Part shown: positions 34,485 through 47,148 of the stretch, piece after piece | Numbering within the stretch: the first letter of the stretch is position 1 | Layout of the letters: the number at the start of each line of letters is the position of its first letter | Notes under the pieces: model-generated | Seen by the model: only the letters and a program-made list of their open reading frames with translations | Databases searched by the model: none | Told to the model about the DNA's origin: nothing | Position numbers and translations under genes: made by a program | Source of the DNA: Rhodopseudomonas sp. BAL398 | GTDB taxonomy: Bacteria > Pseudomonadota > Alphaproteobacteria > Rhizobiales > Xanthobacteraceae | Reading direction: 5' to 3' | Assembly (NCBI RefSeq): GCF_033001325.1 | Contig: NZ_CP133114.1 | Span: forward strand, 1 to 64,000 | Length of the DNA stretch: 64,000 bases

Positions 34485-34994
34485 TTACCAACCATTCTTG
34501 ATCGTACGGACGGACACAAACCGCCATCCATTCCAGCGAAAAACTCGTATCGATGTGCCATCAGTCACCTCGATTCCAGCAGCGCCATCGTTGGTGAGTT
34601 TCAGATCACGGGCGTGCGTGGTGAAGACGAGGCGGTGCCGCCCGTGCGATTCCAGGTACACCTCGTGGAGACAGCGATCGGCGATGCAGACGGCGGCGCG
34701 GTTCGCGCACGCGAAGTCCTCGAAATGCAACGAGACGAAGCGGAAGCCTTCGGCTTCGATTGAAACCGAGAAATAGTGCGCGGCCGCCGCCTTATTGCCG
34801 CAGGCGCGCGCACGGTTGACGACCACACGGTGGAGATCGGGCGGCAGGGCATCGATGTGTTCGGCAGCCAAGGGGTTTTCCGACGCGGAGCTGCCGCGCG
34901 CTGCAGCCACAGCATGAATATCGATTAGTGCGGCAAGCAGGAAAATCAGCCCTGTTGTCGCCGATCGCACCCATTTCTTACGGATCCTGTGCAT
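34485..34994 (-). CDS. Exported protein of unknown function
   Basis: This is a 169-residue protein with a signal peptide (residues 1-32, ending HAVAAA). The mature domain has four cysteines (RACGN, FACANRAAVCIADRC) and is probably disulfide-bonded. It has a beta-rich C-terminus (VYLESHGRHRLVFTTHAR; IRVFRWNGWRFVSV). GGAGG lies seven bases before the ATG. The stop is four bases from the next gene start, which suggests an operon with the membrane protein and CDF exporter. I do not recognise the family. Confidence 0.6.
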   Translation of the reverse strand: MHRIRKKWVRSATTGLIFLLAALIDIHAVAAARGSSASENPLAAEHIDALPPDLHRVVVNRARACGNKAAAAHYFSVSIEAEGFRFVSLHFEDFACANRAAVCIADRCLHEVYLESHGRHRLVFTTHARDLKLTNDGAAGIEVTDGTSIRVFRWNGWRFVSVRTIKNGW

Positions 34995-35046
34995 CTGTGT
35001 CCTCCTTGCGCTCAGCCGCGCCGAAAGCGGTCGGTCGCGGTCGCGG

Positions 35047-35337
35047 TCATTCAGGTTCCGACGCGCGATGCCTCACACCGCCGTCGTTCGGCTGCTCAGA
35101 AAGAGACACCGTGATCCAGATCACGCGACACTCCTTCGCAAACGAGTCCGAGGCGGACCAGTAGCGTGAAGCGTCTCGGAATGCCGAGCGGACTTTCGAC
35201 AATGAGCAGCGCGCCAACCGTGCTGAGATTGCGCACGACGCAGGGTATCGTCGCCCCGCCGAACGAGATCGTGCCCGCCTTGACCACCCTACTCCGCCTC
35301 TTCCGTCGGCGCTCCTCCGCGACGCCCTCCCTCCCTT
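35047..35337 (-). pseudogene. Frameshifted PilZ-domain gene
   Basis: One frame gives EERRRKRRSRVVKAGTISFG, then CVVRNLSTVGALLIVESPLG and IPRRFTLLV, a typical short PilZ domain. The sequel SDSFAKECRVIWITVSLSE lies in another frame after about 35160. No ATG, GTG or TTG fits the first frame after the ferritin stop. Both the missing start and the shift point to decay. A second broken PilZ gene is at 53154-53408. Confidence 0.65.
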
Positions 35338-35651
35338 CAATCGGCCTTCTTCTCCGCTTTCTCCGCAAGTGCGACGATGTCGCCGTCCCTGAAGAGGATC
35401 CCCTCAAGCTCGGTTCGCCATGCCTTCTTCTTGCGTAACAGGAATTCCAGGTTCATGCCGAAGTGCTTGAATTCCTCCTTCTGCGCATTCGCCATGATTG
35501 CCTTGGCCACCTTGTCCTTTTCGACGGACATCCGCTGTTCGTACCAACTGATCGCTTCCGCCTCCTCGATCAGCGAGGTGATCATCCGCGCAAAAGTCCG
35601 GATGTCCTGCGACAGTTCGTCCGGCGGTTCGTGATACTGGTCGAAGCCCAT
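35337..35651 (-). CDS. EncFtn-like ferritin without targeting tail
   Basis: This is a 104-residue two-helix ferritin-like protein. The motifs YHEPPDELSQ, SLIEEAEAISWYEQR and KEEFKHFGMNLEFLLRK match encapsulated ferritins (EncFtn), with iron ligands Glu (EEAE, residues 29-32) and E-x2-H (E60, H63). EncFtn assembles as decameric rings with ferroxidase centres. The C-terminus (ALAEKAEKKAD) lacks the GSL-type peptide that directs cargo into encapsulin shells, and no shell gene is in the window. AAGGAG precedes the ATG. It lies just downstream of the Zn/Cd ATPase. Confidence 0.8.
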   Translation of the reverse strand: MGFDQYHEPPDELSQDIRTFARMITSLIEEAEAISWYEQRMSVEKDKVAKAIMANAQKEEFKHFGMNLEFLLRKKKAWRTELEGILFRDGDIVALAEKAEKKAD

Positions 35652-35689
35652 GGAATTCTCCTTGGTTTGAAGTCCAATGTTTTGGGGGG

Positions 35690-37897
35690 TTACTTTTCAT
35701 CCGCCTGGTCGGCGCCGGGCGGCGCCAGCAGCCGCAGCGCGTTGAGCGTGACCAGCACCGTCGCGCCAGTGTCGGCAAGGATGGCCGGCCACAACCCTGT
35801 CAGGCCGACTATCGTGGTGACCAGGAAGACCGCCTTCAGACCGAGCGCGACTGCGATGTTTTGGCGGATATTGACCATGGTCCGTTTCGACAGATCGACC
35901 ATCGCCGCGACATCGGAGACCCGACCGTGAAGCACCGCCGCGTCGGCGGTCTCCAGCGCGACGTCGGTCCCGCCTCCCATGGCGATGCCGACGTCCGCGG
36001 CCGCCAGCGCCGGAGCGTCGTTGATGCCATCGCCGATCTTGGCCACCGTCCATCCCGCGTTCCTGAATTGGGCGACGATACGCTGCTTGTCCTGCGGCAA
36101 AAGCCCGGCCTGAACCTCGATCCCGAGTTGCTTGCCGACCGCGGCCGCTGTCCGCTGGTTATCGCCAGTCAGCATGACCGTTTTGATGCCCGCCTCGTTA
36201 AGCAGTTTCAGGCCTTTCACGGCATCCGGACGCGGTTCATCGCGCATCGCTATAGCGCCGGCCAAAAGCTGACCGATCACCAGAACCGAAACCGTCTTGC
36301 CTTCGTCGGTGAGTCCTGCGAAGCGAAGTTCATCGTCGGGTTTCAGAGAAACGATTTCGGCTGCGGCCGACGGCGATCCAAGAAAGACGTGGAGTCCGTC
36401 GACCCTTGCGCGAATCCCCTTTCCGCCGACCGCCTCGGATTCCGAAGTCGCCGGAATTGGAATGTCGCGCTTGTGCGCCTCGGCCAGAATTGCGGTAGCT
36501 AGTGGGTGGCTCGATCCGGCCTCGAGCGCGGCGGCAAAACCGAGTACGTCGTTCTCGCTGCGCGCGAGCCCGATGACGTCCGTGACTTGGGGTTTGCCCG
36601 CCGTCAACGTGCCGGTCTTGTCGAAACAAGCCATCGTCACCTTGCCGACTTGTTCGAGAACGGCACCACCCTTCAGTAACAGGCCCCGGCGCGCGCCTGC
36701 GGAGAGGCTGGCGGCGATCGCCGCAGGCGTCGAAATGACCAGGGCGCAGGGACAGCCGATCAGCAAGATCGCCAGACCCTTGTAGATCCAGTTGCTCCAA
36801 ACGCCACCGAACAGCAGCGGCGGCACGACAGCTACCAGTATTGCCACTGCGACCACACCCGGCGTGTAGAACCGCGAGAATCGGTCGATGAACCGTTCGG
36901 TAGGCGCCTTGGATTCTTGGGCTTCCTCGACAAGGCGCACGACCCGCGCGATGGTATTGTCCGCCGCAGCGGCGGTCACCCGCACCCGCAGCAGCCCATC
37001 GCCGTTGACGGTGCCGGCGAACAGAGTGTCATCAGGCCCCTTCCGGACCGGCGTGCTCTCGCCCGTCACGGGCGCTTCGTCGATCGCGCTCTGTCCGGAA
37101 ACGATCATGCCATCGGCGGGGATTCGATCGCCGGGCCGGACTTGAATCAGCGCCCCGACGGCAAGAGTTTCTGCCTGTACTTCGCGTACCTGCCCATCCT
37201 CCTCGACCCGGGCGGTCTTCGGAACAAGTCTGGTAAGATCCTGAATGCTGGCCCGGGCACGGCTGGCGGCGACGCCTTCGAGCAGTTCGCCGATCAGGAA
37301 CAAGAAGACCACCGTGGCGGCCTCTTCGGTTGCACCGATCACGACCGCACCGATCGCGGCAACCGACATCAGCATCTCGATCGAGAACGGCGTGCCGACA
37401 CGCGCGGCGGAGACCGCGCGACGCGCAATTGGAACCAGACCAACCAGCATGGCGAGCAGGAATGCCCAATGCTCCGTCGTCGGTACGGCCTTACCAAGCA
37501 CGTAGGCCACTGCCAATGCCATTCCGGAAGCGATCGTCAGGATGCCCTTGCGGGTCCGCCACCACGCCCCGCCGCTGGAGGTGTGCTCATGAAGGTGGGA
37601 GTGACCGTCCTCGGGGGAGGACGCTTCGTCATTGGCTTGCTGCTGGCGATGATTGCTGCTTCCCGCCGCGTCGACTTGCGCGACGCGATAACCCAGATCC
37701 GAAACGCGCTGACATATGCCATCGTCGGCTTCGCTGCCGTCATGGCTGACGATCACGGTACCTGCGGGGACCGAGACGACCACGTCCTGGACGCCGGGCA
37801 GCCGTTGCAGGGCGTTCTCGATCTTCGTGGCGCAGGAGGCGCAGTCCATACCCTCGACACGGAGCCGGATTTTCGTGGGCTGCGCAATGTCGCTCAC
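35690..37897 (-). CDS. zntA: Zn/Cd/Pb-type P1B ATPase
   Basis: This is a 735-residue metal export ATPase. The N-terminal heavy-metal domain has GMDCASC (residues 16-22), followed by a His-rich linker (DGHSHLHEH). The core motifs are TGES, CPCALV, DKTGTL, SSHPLA and GDGINDAPAL. CPC followed by ALVISTP and the TM8 aspartate (ADTGATVLVTLNALR) are typical of the divalent Zn/Cd/Pb group rather than Cu(I). The start is GTG at 37897 with TTAGGGG upstream. It lies in line with the Czc genes and the ferritin-like gene. Confidence 0.9.
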   Translation of the reverse strand: MSDIAQPTKIRLRVEGMDCASCATKIENALQRLPGVQDVVVSVPAGTVIVSHDGSEADDGICQRVSDLGYRVAQVDAAGSSNHRQQQANDEASSPEDGHSHLHEHTSSGGAWWRTRKGILTIASGMALAVAYVLGKAVPTTEHWAFLLAMLVGLVPIARRAVSAARVGTPFSIEMLMSVAAIGAVVIGATEEAATVVFLFLIGELLEGVAASRARASIQDLTRLVPKTARVEEDGQVREVQAETLAVGALIQVRPGDRIPADGMIVSGQSAIDEAPVTGESTPVRKGPDDTLFAGTVNGDGLLRVRVTAAAADNTIARVVRLVEEAQESKAPTERFIDRFSRFYTPGVVAVAILVAVVPPLLFGGVWSNWIYKGLAILLIGCPCALVISTPAAIAASLSAGARRGLLLKGGAVLEQVGKVTMACFDKTGTLTAGKPQVTDVIGLARSENDVLGFAAALEAGSSHPLATAILAEAHKRDIPIPATSESEAVGGKGIRARVDGLHVFLGSPSAAAEIVSLKPDDELRFAGLTDEGKTVSVLVIGQLLAGAIAMRDEPRPDAVKGLKLLNEAGIKTVMLTGDNQRTAAAVGKQLGIEVQAGLLPQDKQRIVAQFRNAGWTVAKIGDGINDAPALAAADVGIAMGGGTDVALETADAAVLHGRVSDVAAMVDLSKRTMVNIRQNIAVALGLKAVFLVTTIVGLTGLWPAILADTGATVLVTLNALRLLAPPGADQADEK

Positions 37898-37940
37898 GAT
37901 CGTCCCCTAAGGAACTTGCTGCGAACGTCCTCGTTCGAAC

Positions 37941-38399
37941 TCATGTCCTACCCTCCTTGCGCAAGCGCTTGTAGAGCGCCTCGACAGCATCGGAAAAATC
38001 CAGCGCCGCATTCTGAGCGCAATGGTCCTCAAGGAAATGCAATTGGCCGACAAGATCGAACGTTACCGGGGCGAGATCGAGCCCCTCGTCCACGCCTGGT
38101 GGCCTGCTGAGGATGATTCCGCTCATGAAGCCTTGTGCCCAAGCGAGGTAATCTCTCCGGAGCACCGGATTCGCTTTGACGTCATCACTGAAGCGTTGGC
38201 ACGTCGTAGCGCCCAGACCGACAATCTTGGCCTTCTGCGATTCCGCCTGCAGCACCTGCCATCCGGCGGTCGCAAGCAATGGACCGGACGATAGCGCCAG
38301 GACCAGAAGCCATCGCCTGCACCAACCGCCCGTATGACTCACGCGAGCGTTCGCTCCGTCCTGGCCGTCACTTCTGCCTGGAGCTCCGTTGTTGGTCAT
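37941..38399 (-). CDS. Small exported HdeA/Rap1a-like protein
   Basis: This is a 152-residue protein. An N-terminal basic leader and a membrane/signal segment (WLLVLALSSGPLLATAGW) precede a helical domain with two cysteines (ATTCQRFSDD and EDHCAQNAALDF). A YLAWAQGFMSGI block is seen in Rap1a/HdeA-like periplasmic proteins. The ATG at 38399 has GGGG upstream; the frame from 38447 is longer but starts in the czcA tail region. It lies 49 bases after czcA, at the end of the Czc cluster. Function unknown. Confidence 0.6.
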   Translation of the reverse strand: MTNNGAPGRSDGQDGANARVSHTGGWCRRWLLVLALSSGPLLATAGWQVLQAESQKAKIVGLGATTCQRFSDDVKANPVLRRDYLAWAQGFMSGIILSRPPGVDEGLDLAPVTFDLVGQLHFLEDHCAQNAALDFSDAVEALYKRLRKEGRT

Positions 38400-38448
38400 C
38401 GTTAATCCCCATTCAGAACAGGGACGATGATCCCCGCGGCGAGACACC

Positions 38449-42005
<3,557 letters not shown>

Positions 42006-42016
<11 letters not shown>

Positions 42017-42956
42017 CACCGCCCGCTCCTTTCGTCATCTCAGCCTTTACGATGAAGCTGTTCTTGGCCGCATAGACGTCGCCGTCCAGAACGCCGTCGG
42101 TGATCTCGACGAGCTGCGGATCGCGTTCACCGATTACAACGTTTCGTGCCTCGAACTTTTCGCCGTTGCGAACGAAGACGATCGTGCGGTTTTCCACGGT
42201 CTGCAGCGCCGATGATTTCACCGCGACGCCGACCTTTTTCGCGGTGAGCATCAAACGACCGGTGACGAAGAGTCCCGGGCGAAGCCGTTGTCCGGCGTTC
42301 GGTACCATTGCCCTAGCGATCGCACTCTGGGTGTCACTGCTGCCAACCGGGGAGAGATAGGAAATTTTCGCATCGATTGGCGCGCCGCCGTCCGCTGGAT
42401 CGATGAACACTTGGTCACCGACACTGACCCGCTTGAGATCGCGCCGATAGACCGAGAAATCGACCCATACGGTCGACAAATCCGCGACCACGAAAGCGGG
42501 CTTCTGCTCGGAAGCGTACTCGCCCAACGTGATCTGGCGATCGATCACCGTTCCGGCCAACGAGGCCTTTAATTCGTACTGGGTTAGGCTTTGGTTGCTC
42601 TCGATGACTGCAAGGACGTCACCCTTCTGGACGGCGTTGCCGATCCGCTTGCGCACGTCGCGGACGATCCCCGGGAAGCGGGGTGTAACCTGGACCAGCG
42701 ATTCCTGGTTCGGTTGGACAATGCCGTTGAGGAAAAGGCTTTCGCGCAGCACGCCGGATGAGGCTTTCACGAGTTCGATCTCCGAAGCCTCGACCTTGGC
42801 GTCGCTCAGGATAATGCTCTCTGAGTGCTCGTCCTTGTCCGTTTTTTCGGTGGGTGTGACTTTCGAGCTTGCTGGCATCAGCATGCGATAGCCGCCGTAG
42901 CCCAGCGCGACGGCGACCAGAATGAACACGGAGTAGCGAACAATTGCCTTGATCAT
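42006..42956 (-). CDS. czcB: CzcB-type RND periplasmic adaptor
   Basis: This is a 316-residue membrane-fusion protein, shorter than the CusB-type copy. It has an N-terminal anchor (residues 8-28) and the lipoyl-like NAVQKGDVLAVIESNQSL. The alpha-hairpin is very short or absent (SNQSLTQYELKASLAGTV). The beta-barrel and C-terminal domains include PGLFVTGRLML. Some His/Asp groups lie near the N-terminus (TDKDEHSES). The ATG overlaps the czcC stop (ATGA). Confidence 0.88.
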
Positions 42957-44230
42957 CTTGAACTCTGATGTGTGAGCGAAAACGGGTTGCCGACAAGACC
43001 TTCGATCGTCGCCACGGCAATATGGAAATTCTGCAACGCTTCCTGCTCGCGCAGCCGAGCCTGGGCGAGCGTGGCTTGCGCATCGAGGACTTCAAGCAGC
43101 GTGAACCGTCCCTGGCCGTAGCCGTCGAAGATCGCCTGCGCCGCAGCTTCCGCCTTCGGGATTGCGGACTTCCTGAGGATCGCAAGCTCGCGCAGCGACC
43201 CTTCCAGAGAGTCATAGGCTCGCCCCGCCAGCACAACGAGCGTGGCCTTGTTCGCCGCTCTTTCGGCGGCGGCTTTTGCCAAGCTTTCCTGTGCGGAGAG
43301 GATGTTGCCCTGGTTCTGGTCAAACACCGGGATCGGAATAGAGATTCCCAGCCGCACGGCATTGTCGCCGGTTTCATTGAAGTGCCGCCAGCCCGCGCTC
43401 ACCCGCACGTCGGGATAGGGCTTGAGCCGCGCTAGCAGCAATTCGGCATTCCGCTGCGCATAGACCGCCGTCCACCGCACCAATTGGGGATTTGCATCGA
43501 TGGCGGCAATGACGGCTTTAAACGATGGCGGACGCCCAACCGTTTCTAGACGGCCCGTCACTGTCGAAAATCGCGGAGACGTATCGCCCATGAGAACTGC
43601 AAGGTCGCGCCGCGCGCTCGACAGCGAAGCTTTGACGCGTTCACGGTCGGCCTTGACGAGATCGGAGGCGACCTCAGCCCGCCCCGTTTCAGCCGGCGAT
43701 GACGCGCCGGCCTCGACGCGCCGTTGCAGCAAGGGCGTCAGACGGTCGATGGCGGCAACCTGATCGTCCAAAATCTGGACGCGCCGTTGCGCGCCGAGCA
43801 CCGTCAGGAAGGCCACCGCCGTCTCCGACAGGACCTCCAGTCGAACAGCCTTGCGCTGGATGACGGCAACGTTGACCCCGGCCGCTCCCGCCGCGATGCG
43901 CGCATCGCGTTTGCCGAACAACTCGAACAGTTGGCTGATCTGCAGAGTCGTCTCGGCCGACCGCGTGCCGCGGTAGGGTCCCGAGCCGAGCGAATTGTCC
44001 TGTTCGTAAGACAGGTCGGGATTGAAAAGCGCCCCGGCCTGGATTCGCTGGCCGGTTGCAATGCCGACATCCCGCTCGGAGGCGGTGAGACGCGGATTGG
44101 CTGCAAGCGCTCGCTGTAACGCATGCTGAAGCGTCATTGGCCGCGACGCGGCCCAGGCAATGCTCGAGGGCAGCCCGAATAGGATCAGCGACACGCACAA
44201 GAGGCGCGCCGGAGCACATTTGGAAAACAT
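42953..44230 (-). CDS. czcC: CzcC-type outer-membrane channel
   Basis: This is a 425-residue OEP-family channel with a signal peptide ending AWAAS (about residue 28) and no lipobox. It has two helical-hairpin repeats: LQHALQRALAANPRLTASER; QNQGNILSAQESLAKAAAER. The ends match the CzcC type (FTLLEVLDAQATLAQARLRE). GAGGTC lies before the ATG. It is the first gene of the czcC-czcB-PII-czcA run; the small gene at 44285 precedes it. Confidence 0.9.
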   Translation of the reverse strand: MFSKCAPARLLCVSLILFGLPSSIAWAASRPMTLQHALQRALAANPRLTASERDVGIATGQRIQAGALFNPDLSYEQDNSLGSGPYRGTRSAETTLQISQLFELFGKRDARIAAGAAGVNVAVIQRKAVRLEVLSETAVAFLTVLGAQRRVQILDDQVAAIDRLTPLLQRRVEAGASSPAETGRAEVASDLVKADRERVKASLSSARRDLAVLMGDTSPRFSTVTGRLETVGRPPSFKAVIAAIDANPQLVRWTAVYAQRNAELLLARLKPYPDVRVSAGWRHFNETGDNAVRLGISIPIPVFDQNQGNILSAQESLAKAAAERAANKATLVVLAGRAYDSLEGSLRELAILRKSAIPKAEAAAQAIFDGYGQGRFTLLEVLDAQATLAQARLREQEALQNFHIAVATIEGLVGNPFSLTHQSSR

Positions 44231-44284
44231 AAAAATGACCTCGAAAACGACAATTCAGGGCGCAGAGCGCCCCGGCGACGATTT

Positions 44285-44647
44285 TCAGGTCAGATGCCGT
44301 GGTGGGGGCGGATCGAGTCCCGGTGCCAGACCGGAATCATGCGTCAATCGCGCCAGAATCAACTTGGATGTTGGTTCAAGCGGCGTCGCTAAAATGACAG
44401 GGATCGGGACGGACACAGAAAAACACCCATGGCAATGGTGTTCGACCGCCAAGCCCTTGCCGGAAAGGTCGACGTCCTTGTTCATCTGCGTTGCAACGAT
44501 CGAACTGCCGGCGGGGTTCGTTACGTCGATATCGTAGAGGCTATGCAGCGTCCCGGCCAACAAATAGGCAACCATCAGGAACACAGCCGCAATGCCGCGC
44601 GGGCTGCGCAAGCGACGTTTTCCAGACGGGTCAGACGCGAACGTCAA
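44285..44647 (-). CDS. Small membrane-anchored HHCHGC protein
   Basis: This is a 120-residue protein. One membrane segment (GIAAVFLMVAYLLAGTLHSL) precedes a periplasmic part with a VEHHCHGCFSVSVP metal-binding cluster. The start is TTG at 44647 behind AAGGAG; no ATG fits. Small proteins of this form often precede czcCBA in alphaproteobacteria and may sense or donate metal. There is no named domain I can state with certainty. It lies 54 bases upstream of czcC on the same strand. Confidence 0.65.
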   Translation of the reverse strand: MTFASDPSGKRRLRSPRGIAAVFLMVAYLLAGTLHSLYDIDVTNPAGSSIVATQMNKDVDLSGKGLAVEHHCHGCFSVSVPIPVILATPLEPTSKLILARLTHDSGLAPGLDPPPPRHLT

Positions 44648-44793
44648 ATGGAACTCACTCTCCTTGATCCCAACGAGCCTATCACCTGAAGTTAGTCCGT
44701 GTCGATCCGCAACAATATTACACTCGCCGACCTGAACGGGCGTTTCCCAGAGTCTATCCTGCCCGGTACAATAGTTGGGAAGTGTCGATGTAG

Positions 44794-45138
44794 TCAGGAC
44801 CTTGCTTGAGCAGCCAAGTGCACGCCCTCCTCAGATGCGGTCGACCATGTGCGTAATGCTTCGCACGCGGCCTCATTGATATGCCTCTGCTGTTGGGGCT
44901 TAGGGAAATTGTTTGAATGAGAAGAATTGGAGGCTCGCGAAAGCCGCGAGGCCAACGGACCGCTCTTACGCCGCCTTTGAAATATCAATTTGGCGCCGAC
45001 CACAACCCCGAGAAGAACGGCTGCGACGAGAGCGTCCCTCCTGACCACAACCCGAGAGAAGTGCCACTCAAAATGCGCCGCGTAGTCTGCGACGTAAGCA
45101 ATTGCAGTCGCGCTCGCCAAAGATGCAAACAAACTCAT
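44794..45138 (-). CDS. Two-helix membrane protein, unknown
   Basis: This is a 114-residue protein with two membrane helices (MSLFASLASATAIAYVADY and ALVAAVLLGVVVGAKLIF) and an Arg/Ser/Gln-rich cytoplasmic tail. The ATG at 45138 has AAGGAGA four bases upstream; the frame from 45162 lacks this. It lies just before the Czc block on the same strand, 146 bases away. I do not recognise it. Confidence 0.5.
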   Translation of the reverse strand: MSLFASLASATAIAYVADYAAHFEWHFSRVVVRRDALVAAVLLGVVVGAKLIFQRRRKSGPLASRLSRASNSSHSNNFPKPQQQRHINEAACEALRTWSTASEEGVHLAAQARS

Positions 45139-45242
45139 CGATCTCCTTAAATTGTCTGTCATATGCTACCTTGAATACCGAGACTCGCTTCGAACAAGCC
45201 GTCAAAGTTTAAGTTTGATGCCGTGACGCCTTTGGCTAGACT

Positions 45243-45301
45243 GTCAGCGCAGCAATAATGCTGCGCCTACTTTCCCCCGCCCCACACGGCGGAGCTTTTT
45301 T
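45243..45301 (+). ncRNA. Candidate small RNA with two hairpins and T-tail
   Basis: A sigma-70-like promoter (TTGATG at 45215, 16-base spacer, TAGACT at 45237) is followed by GCGCAGCA-ATAA-TGCTGCGC (45247-45266), a perfect 8-bp hairpin. CCGCC-N6-GGCGG (45277-45292) and AGCTTTTTT then form a terminator. No frame is present on the plus strand. The predicted transcript is about 55 bases. No named RNA family is recognised. The rest of 45139-45489 shows no gene. Confidence 0.35.
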
Positions 45302-45489
45302 GTTGGTTGCATCGAAAAGGCAAGGACTTTGACCATTGCTGGGCCAAGTGTTCTGCCATTTAGCGTCTCGCGGTGCTGAAAGGGTCCGAACCTGCCATCG
45401 ACGCTGGTATAGGTCTTCGTCCTGCCCCGGACACGGTTATTACTGAAGCAGGTTAGGCCCATCCTCATGGGGCCGTGCCAGTGCAGTTT

Positions 45490-46776
45490 TTATTGATCCC
45501 GTCGCACTAGCCGCGTCGCCTGATCACTGACCTCGATTGTAACGTGGGACAAATCGCCGAACTTGCCAAGCATGCGGCGATAATATTCGGCTTCGCGGCG
45601 TTTCTCGGTGGCGATGGCGACGATTGCTCCAAGGTGTCCGGGTCCCAGCCGCCAAAGGTGCAGGTCGGTCACCCGATCTCCGTCGCGCTCGATCGTCTGT
45701 CTGACCTTTTCCGCCATCCGCGGGTCCGGATTGCGGTCCAGCAATATGCCGCCGGTATCGCGTAAAAGTCCGAACGACCAGTTTGCGATGACGACGGCGC
45801 CGATAAGGCCGGCGAGCGGATCCATCCAGAGCCATCCGAAGGTGCGCGCGAGGAGAAGTCCGACAATCACCAGCACCGAAACGGCGGCGTCGGCCGCCAC
45901 GTGAACGACCGCGGCACGCATGTTGTTGTCACGATGATGAGCGCCCGCTGGCGCATCGTGATCGTGCTCTTCGAAACTTTCTTCAAATTCCTTGAACTGA
46001 TCGTCCTGCTTTAGACGGACCTTGGCCGCAAACTCATGAGGTTCCGGAATTTCGTCGAGCGATTCCAGATATCCTCCGCGATCCGCGAATGTGAATGTCT
46101 GTCTGCCGCCCGCAGGTCTTATGGTTTCAACGGTGACGTGCGAAGCATGTAACTGCAGGCCATCCGGAAGCCGCAATCGGAAACGAGGCGGCACACCGTT
46201 TTCAAAAACTTCAAGTTCGATCGCGCCGGCCCCGAGGTCGATCCGGTGAACATCCCCGCCGTGATCGAGGGGATGTTCGTGGCCGTGCGAATGACCGTGG
46301 CTGTGCCCGTGATGACCGCCGGACAGCAACCATGCGCTGACCAGATTAACCGCGAGACCGAGCACGGCGATCGGAATGGCCTCGTTGAAACTGATGGCGA
46401 CGGGGGACAGAAAACGCGATACCGCCTCATAACCGATCAGCAAGGCGATCATCGCCAATATGATCGCGCTACTGTATCCGGCGAGGTCTCCGAACTTTCC
46501 GGTGCCGAAGGTGAAATTCCGGTCGTGGGCATGTCGGCGCGCATACGTATAGGCCAACGCCGCCAACAGAAGCGCGCCGGCGTGCGTCGACATATGCAGA
46601 CCGTCTGCGATCAGGGCCAACGATCCGAACAGTGCGCCGCCGACGATCTCCGCGATCATCATGAGGCCGCACAGCCCGATGACCGCCCAGGTCCTGCGCG
46701 CGGCCTTGTCGTGATCTTCACCCAGAAAAACGTGATCATGCGCGGCAGAACGATCGATCGTCTGGTCGACGGCCAT
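45490..46776 (-). CDS. dmeF: DmeF-type Co/Ni cation diffusion facilitator
   Basis: This is a 428-residue CDF exporter, longer than usual because of a large cytoplasmic insertion (residues about 155-285). That insertion has a histidine string (HHGHSHGHSHGHEH) and a beta-rich segment (LQLHASHVTVETIR). TM2 has DGLHMSTHAG and TM5 VVHVAADAAVSV. These are features of DmeF, which exports Co and Ni. AAGGAC lies before the ATG. It lies nine bases after dmeR on the same strand, forming the known dmeRF pair. Confidence 0.9.
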   Translation of the reverse strand: MAVDQTIDRSAAHDHVFLGEDHDKAARRTWAVIGLCGLMMIAEIVGGALFGSLALIADGLHMSTHAGALLLAALAYTYARRHAHDRNFTFGTGKFGDLAGYSSAIILAMIALLIGYEAVSRFLSPVAISFNEAIPIAVLGLAVNLVSAWLLSGGHHGHSHGHSHGHEHPLDHGGDVHRIDLGAGAIELEVFENGVPPRFRLRLPDGLQLHASHVTVETIRPAGGRQTFTFADRGGYLESLDEIPEPHEFAAKVRLKQDDQFKEFEESFEEHDHDAPAGAHHRDNNMRAAVVHVAADAAVSVLVIVGLLLARTFGWLWMDPLAGLIGAVVIANWSFGLLRDTGGILLDRNPDPRMAEKVRQTIERDGDRVTDLHLWRLGPGHLGAIVAIATEKRREAEYYRRMLGKFGDLSHVTIEVSDQATRLVRRDQ

Positions 46777-46785
46777 GGCGTGTCC

Positions 46786-47064
46786 TTACTTCAGGTAGGT
46801 GTGAACGACTTCGATCAGTTGATCCGCCGCATCCGCATTGAGCGCGCCGGGATTCTTCTGGGGATCGACCAGATGGGTGCGGATGTGATCCTCCACGACC
46901 TCGGCCATCAGACCTGCGACACTCCCACGGATGCCGGCAATCATGTGCATGATGCGCTCGCACTCGGCTTCTTCGCTTAAGGCACGCTCGATGGCTTCAA
47001 ACTGACCGCGGATGCGGCGAACTCGCGCAAGCAGCTTCTTTTTCTCGCGGACGGTGTGGCTCAT
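46786..47064 (-). CDS. dmeR: DmeR, RcnR-type Ni/Co-responsive repressor
   Basis: This is a 92-residue member of the CsoR/RcnR family. The RcnR-type ligand set is exact: His3 (MSHT), Cys35 (EAECERI), His60 and His64 (EDHIRTH). These bind Ni(II)/Co(II) and release DNA. The site TA-C6-TA at 47079-47088 just upstream is its likely operator. It controls itself and dmeF. Confidence 0.9.
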   Translation of the reverse strand: MSHTVREKKKLLARVRRIRGQFEAIERALSEEAECERIMHMIAGIRGSVAGLMAEVVEDHIRTHLVDPQKNPGALNADAADQLIEVVHTYLK

Positions 47065-47078
47065 GCGACAATATAGCC

Positions 47079-47088
47079 TACCCCCCTA
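47079..47088. promoter_or_regulatory. RcnR/DmeR-type operator
   Basis: TACCCCCCTA (TA-G6-TA on the other strand) lies 14 bases before dmeR. It resembles the G-tract sites of RcnR-family proteins. Confidence 0.55.
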
Positions 47089-47119
47089 TCCTTTTCAAGC
47101 TTGTAACTTCGGGTTGGCA

Positions 47120-47138
47120 TATCCCCCCCGGGAGGATA
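47120..47138. promoter_or_regulatory. Second CsoR-family operator candidate
   Basis: The inverted repeat TATCC-N9-GGATA, with a C-rich centre, lies 10 bases before the third CsoR-family gene. Overlap with its start region fits autorepression. Confidence 0.5.
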
Positions 47139-47148
47139 GGTTCCGCGG

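Noticed and set aside
45244-45468. 74-codon minus-strand frame
   Set aside because: It overlaps the hairpins of the candidate small RNA and lacks a ribosome site or a known family.
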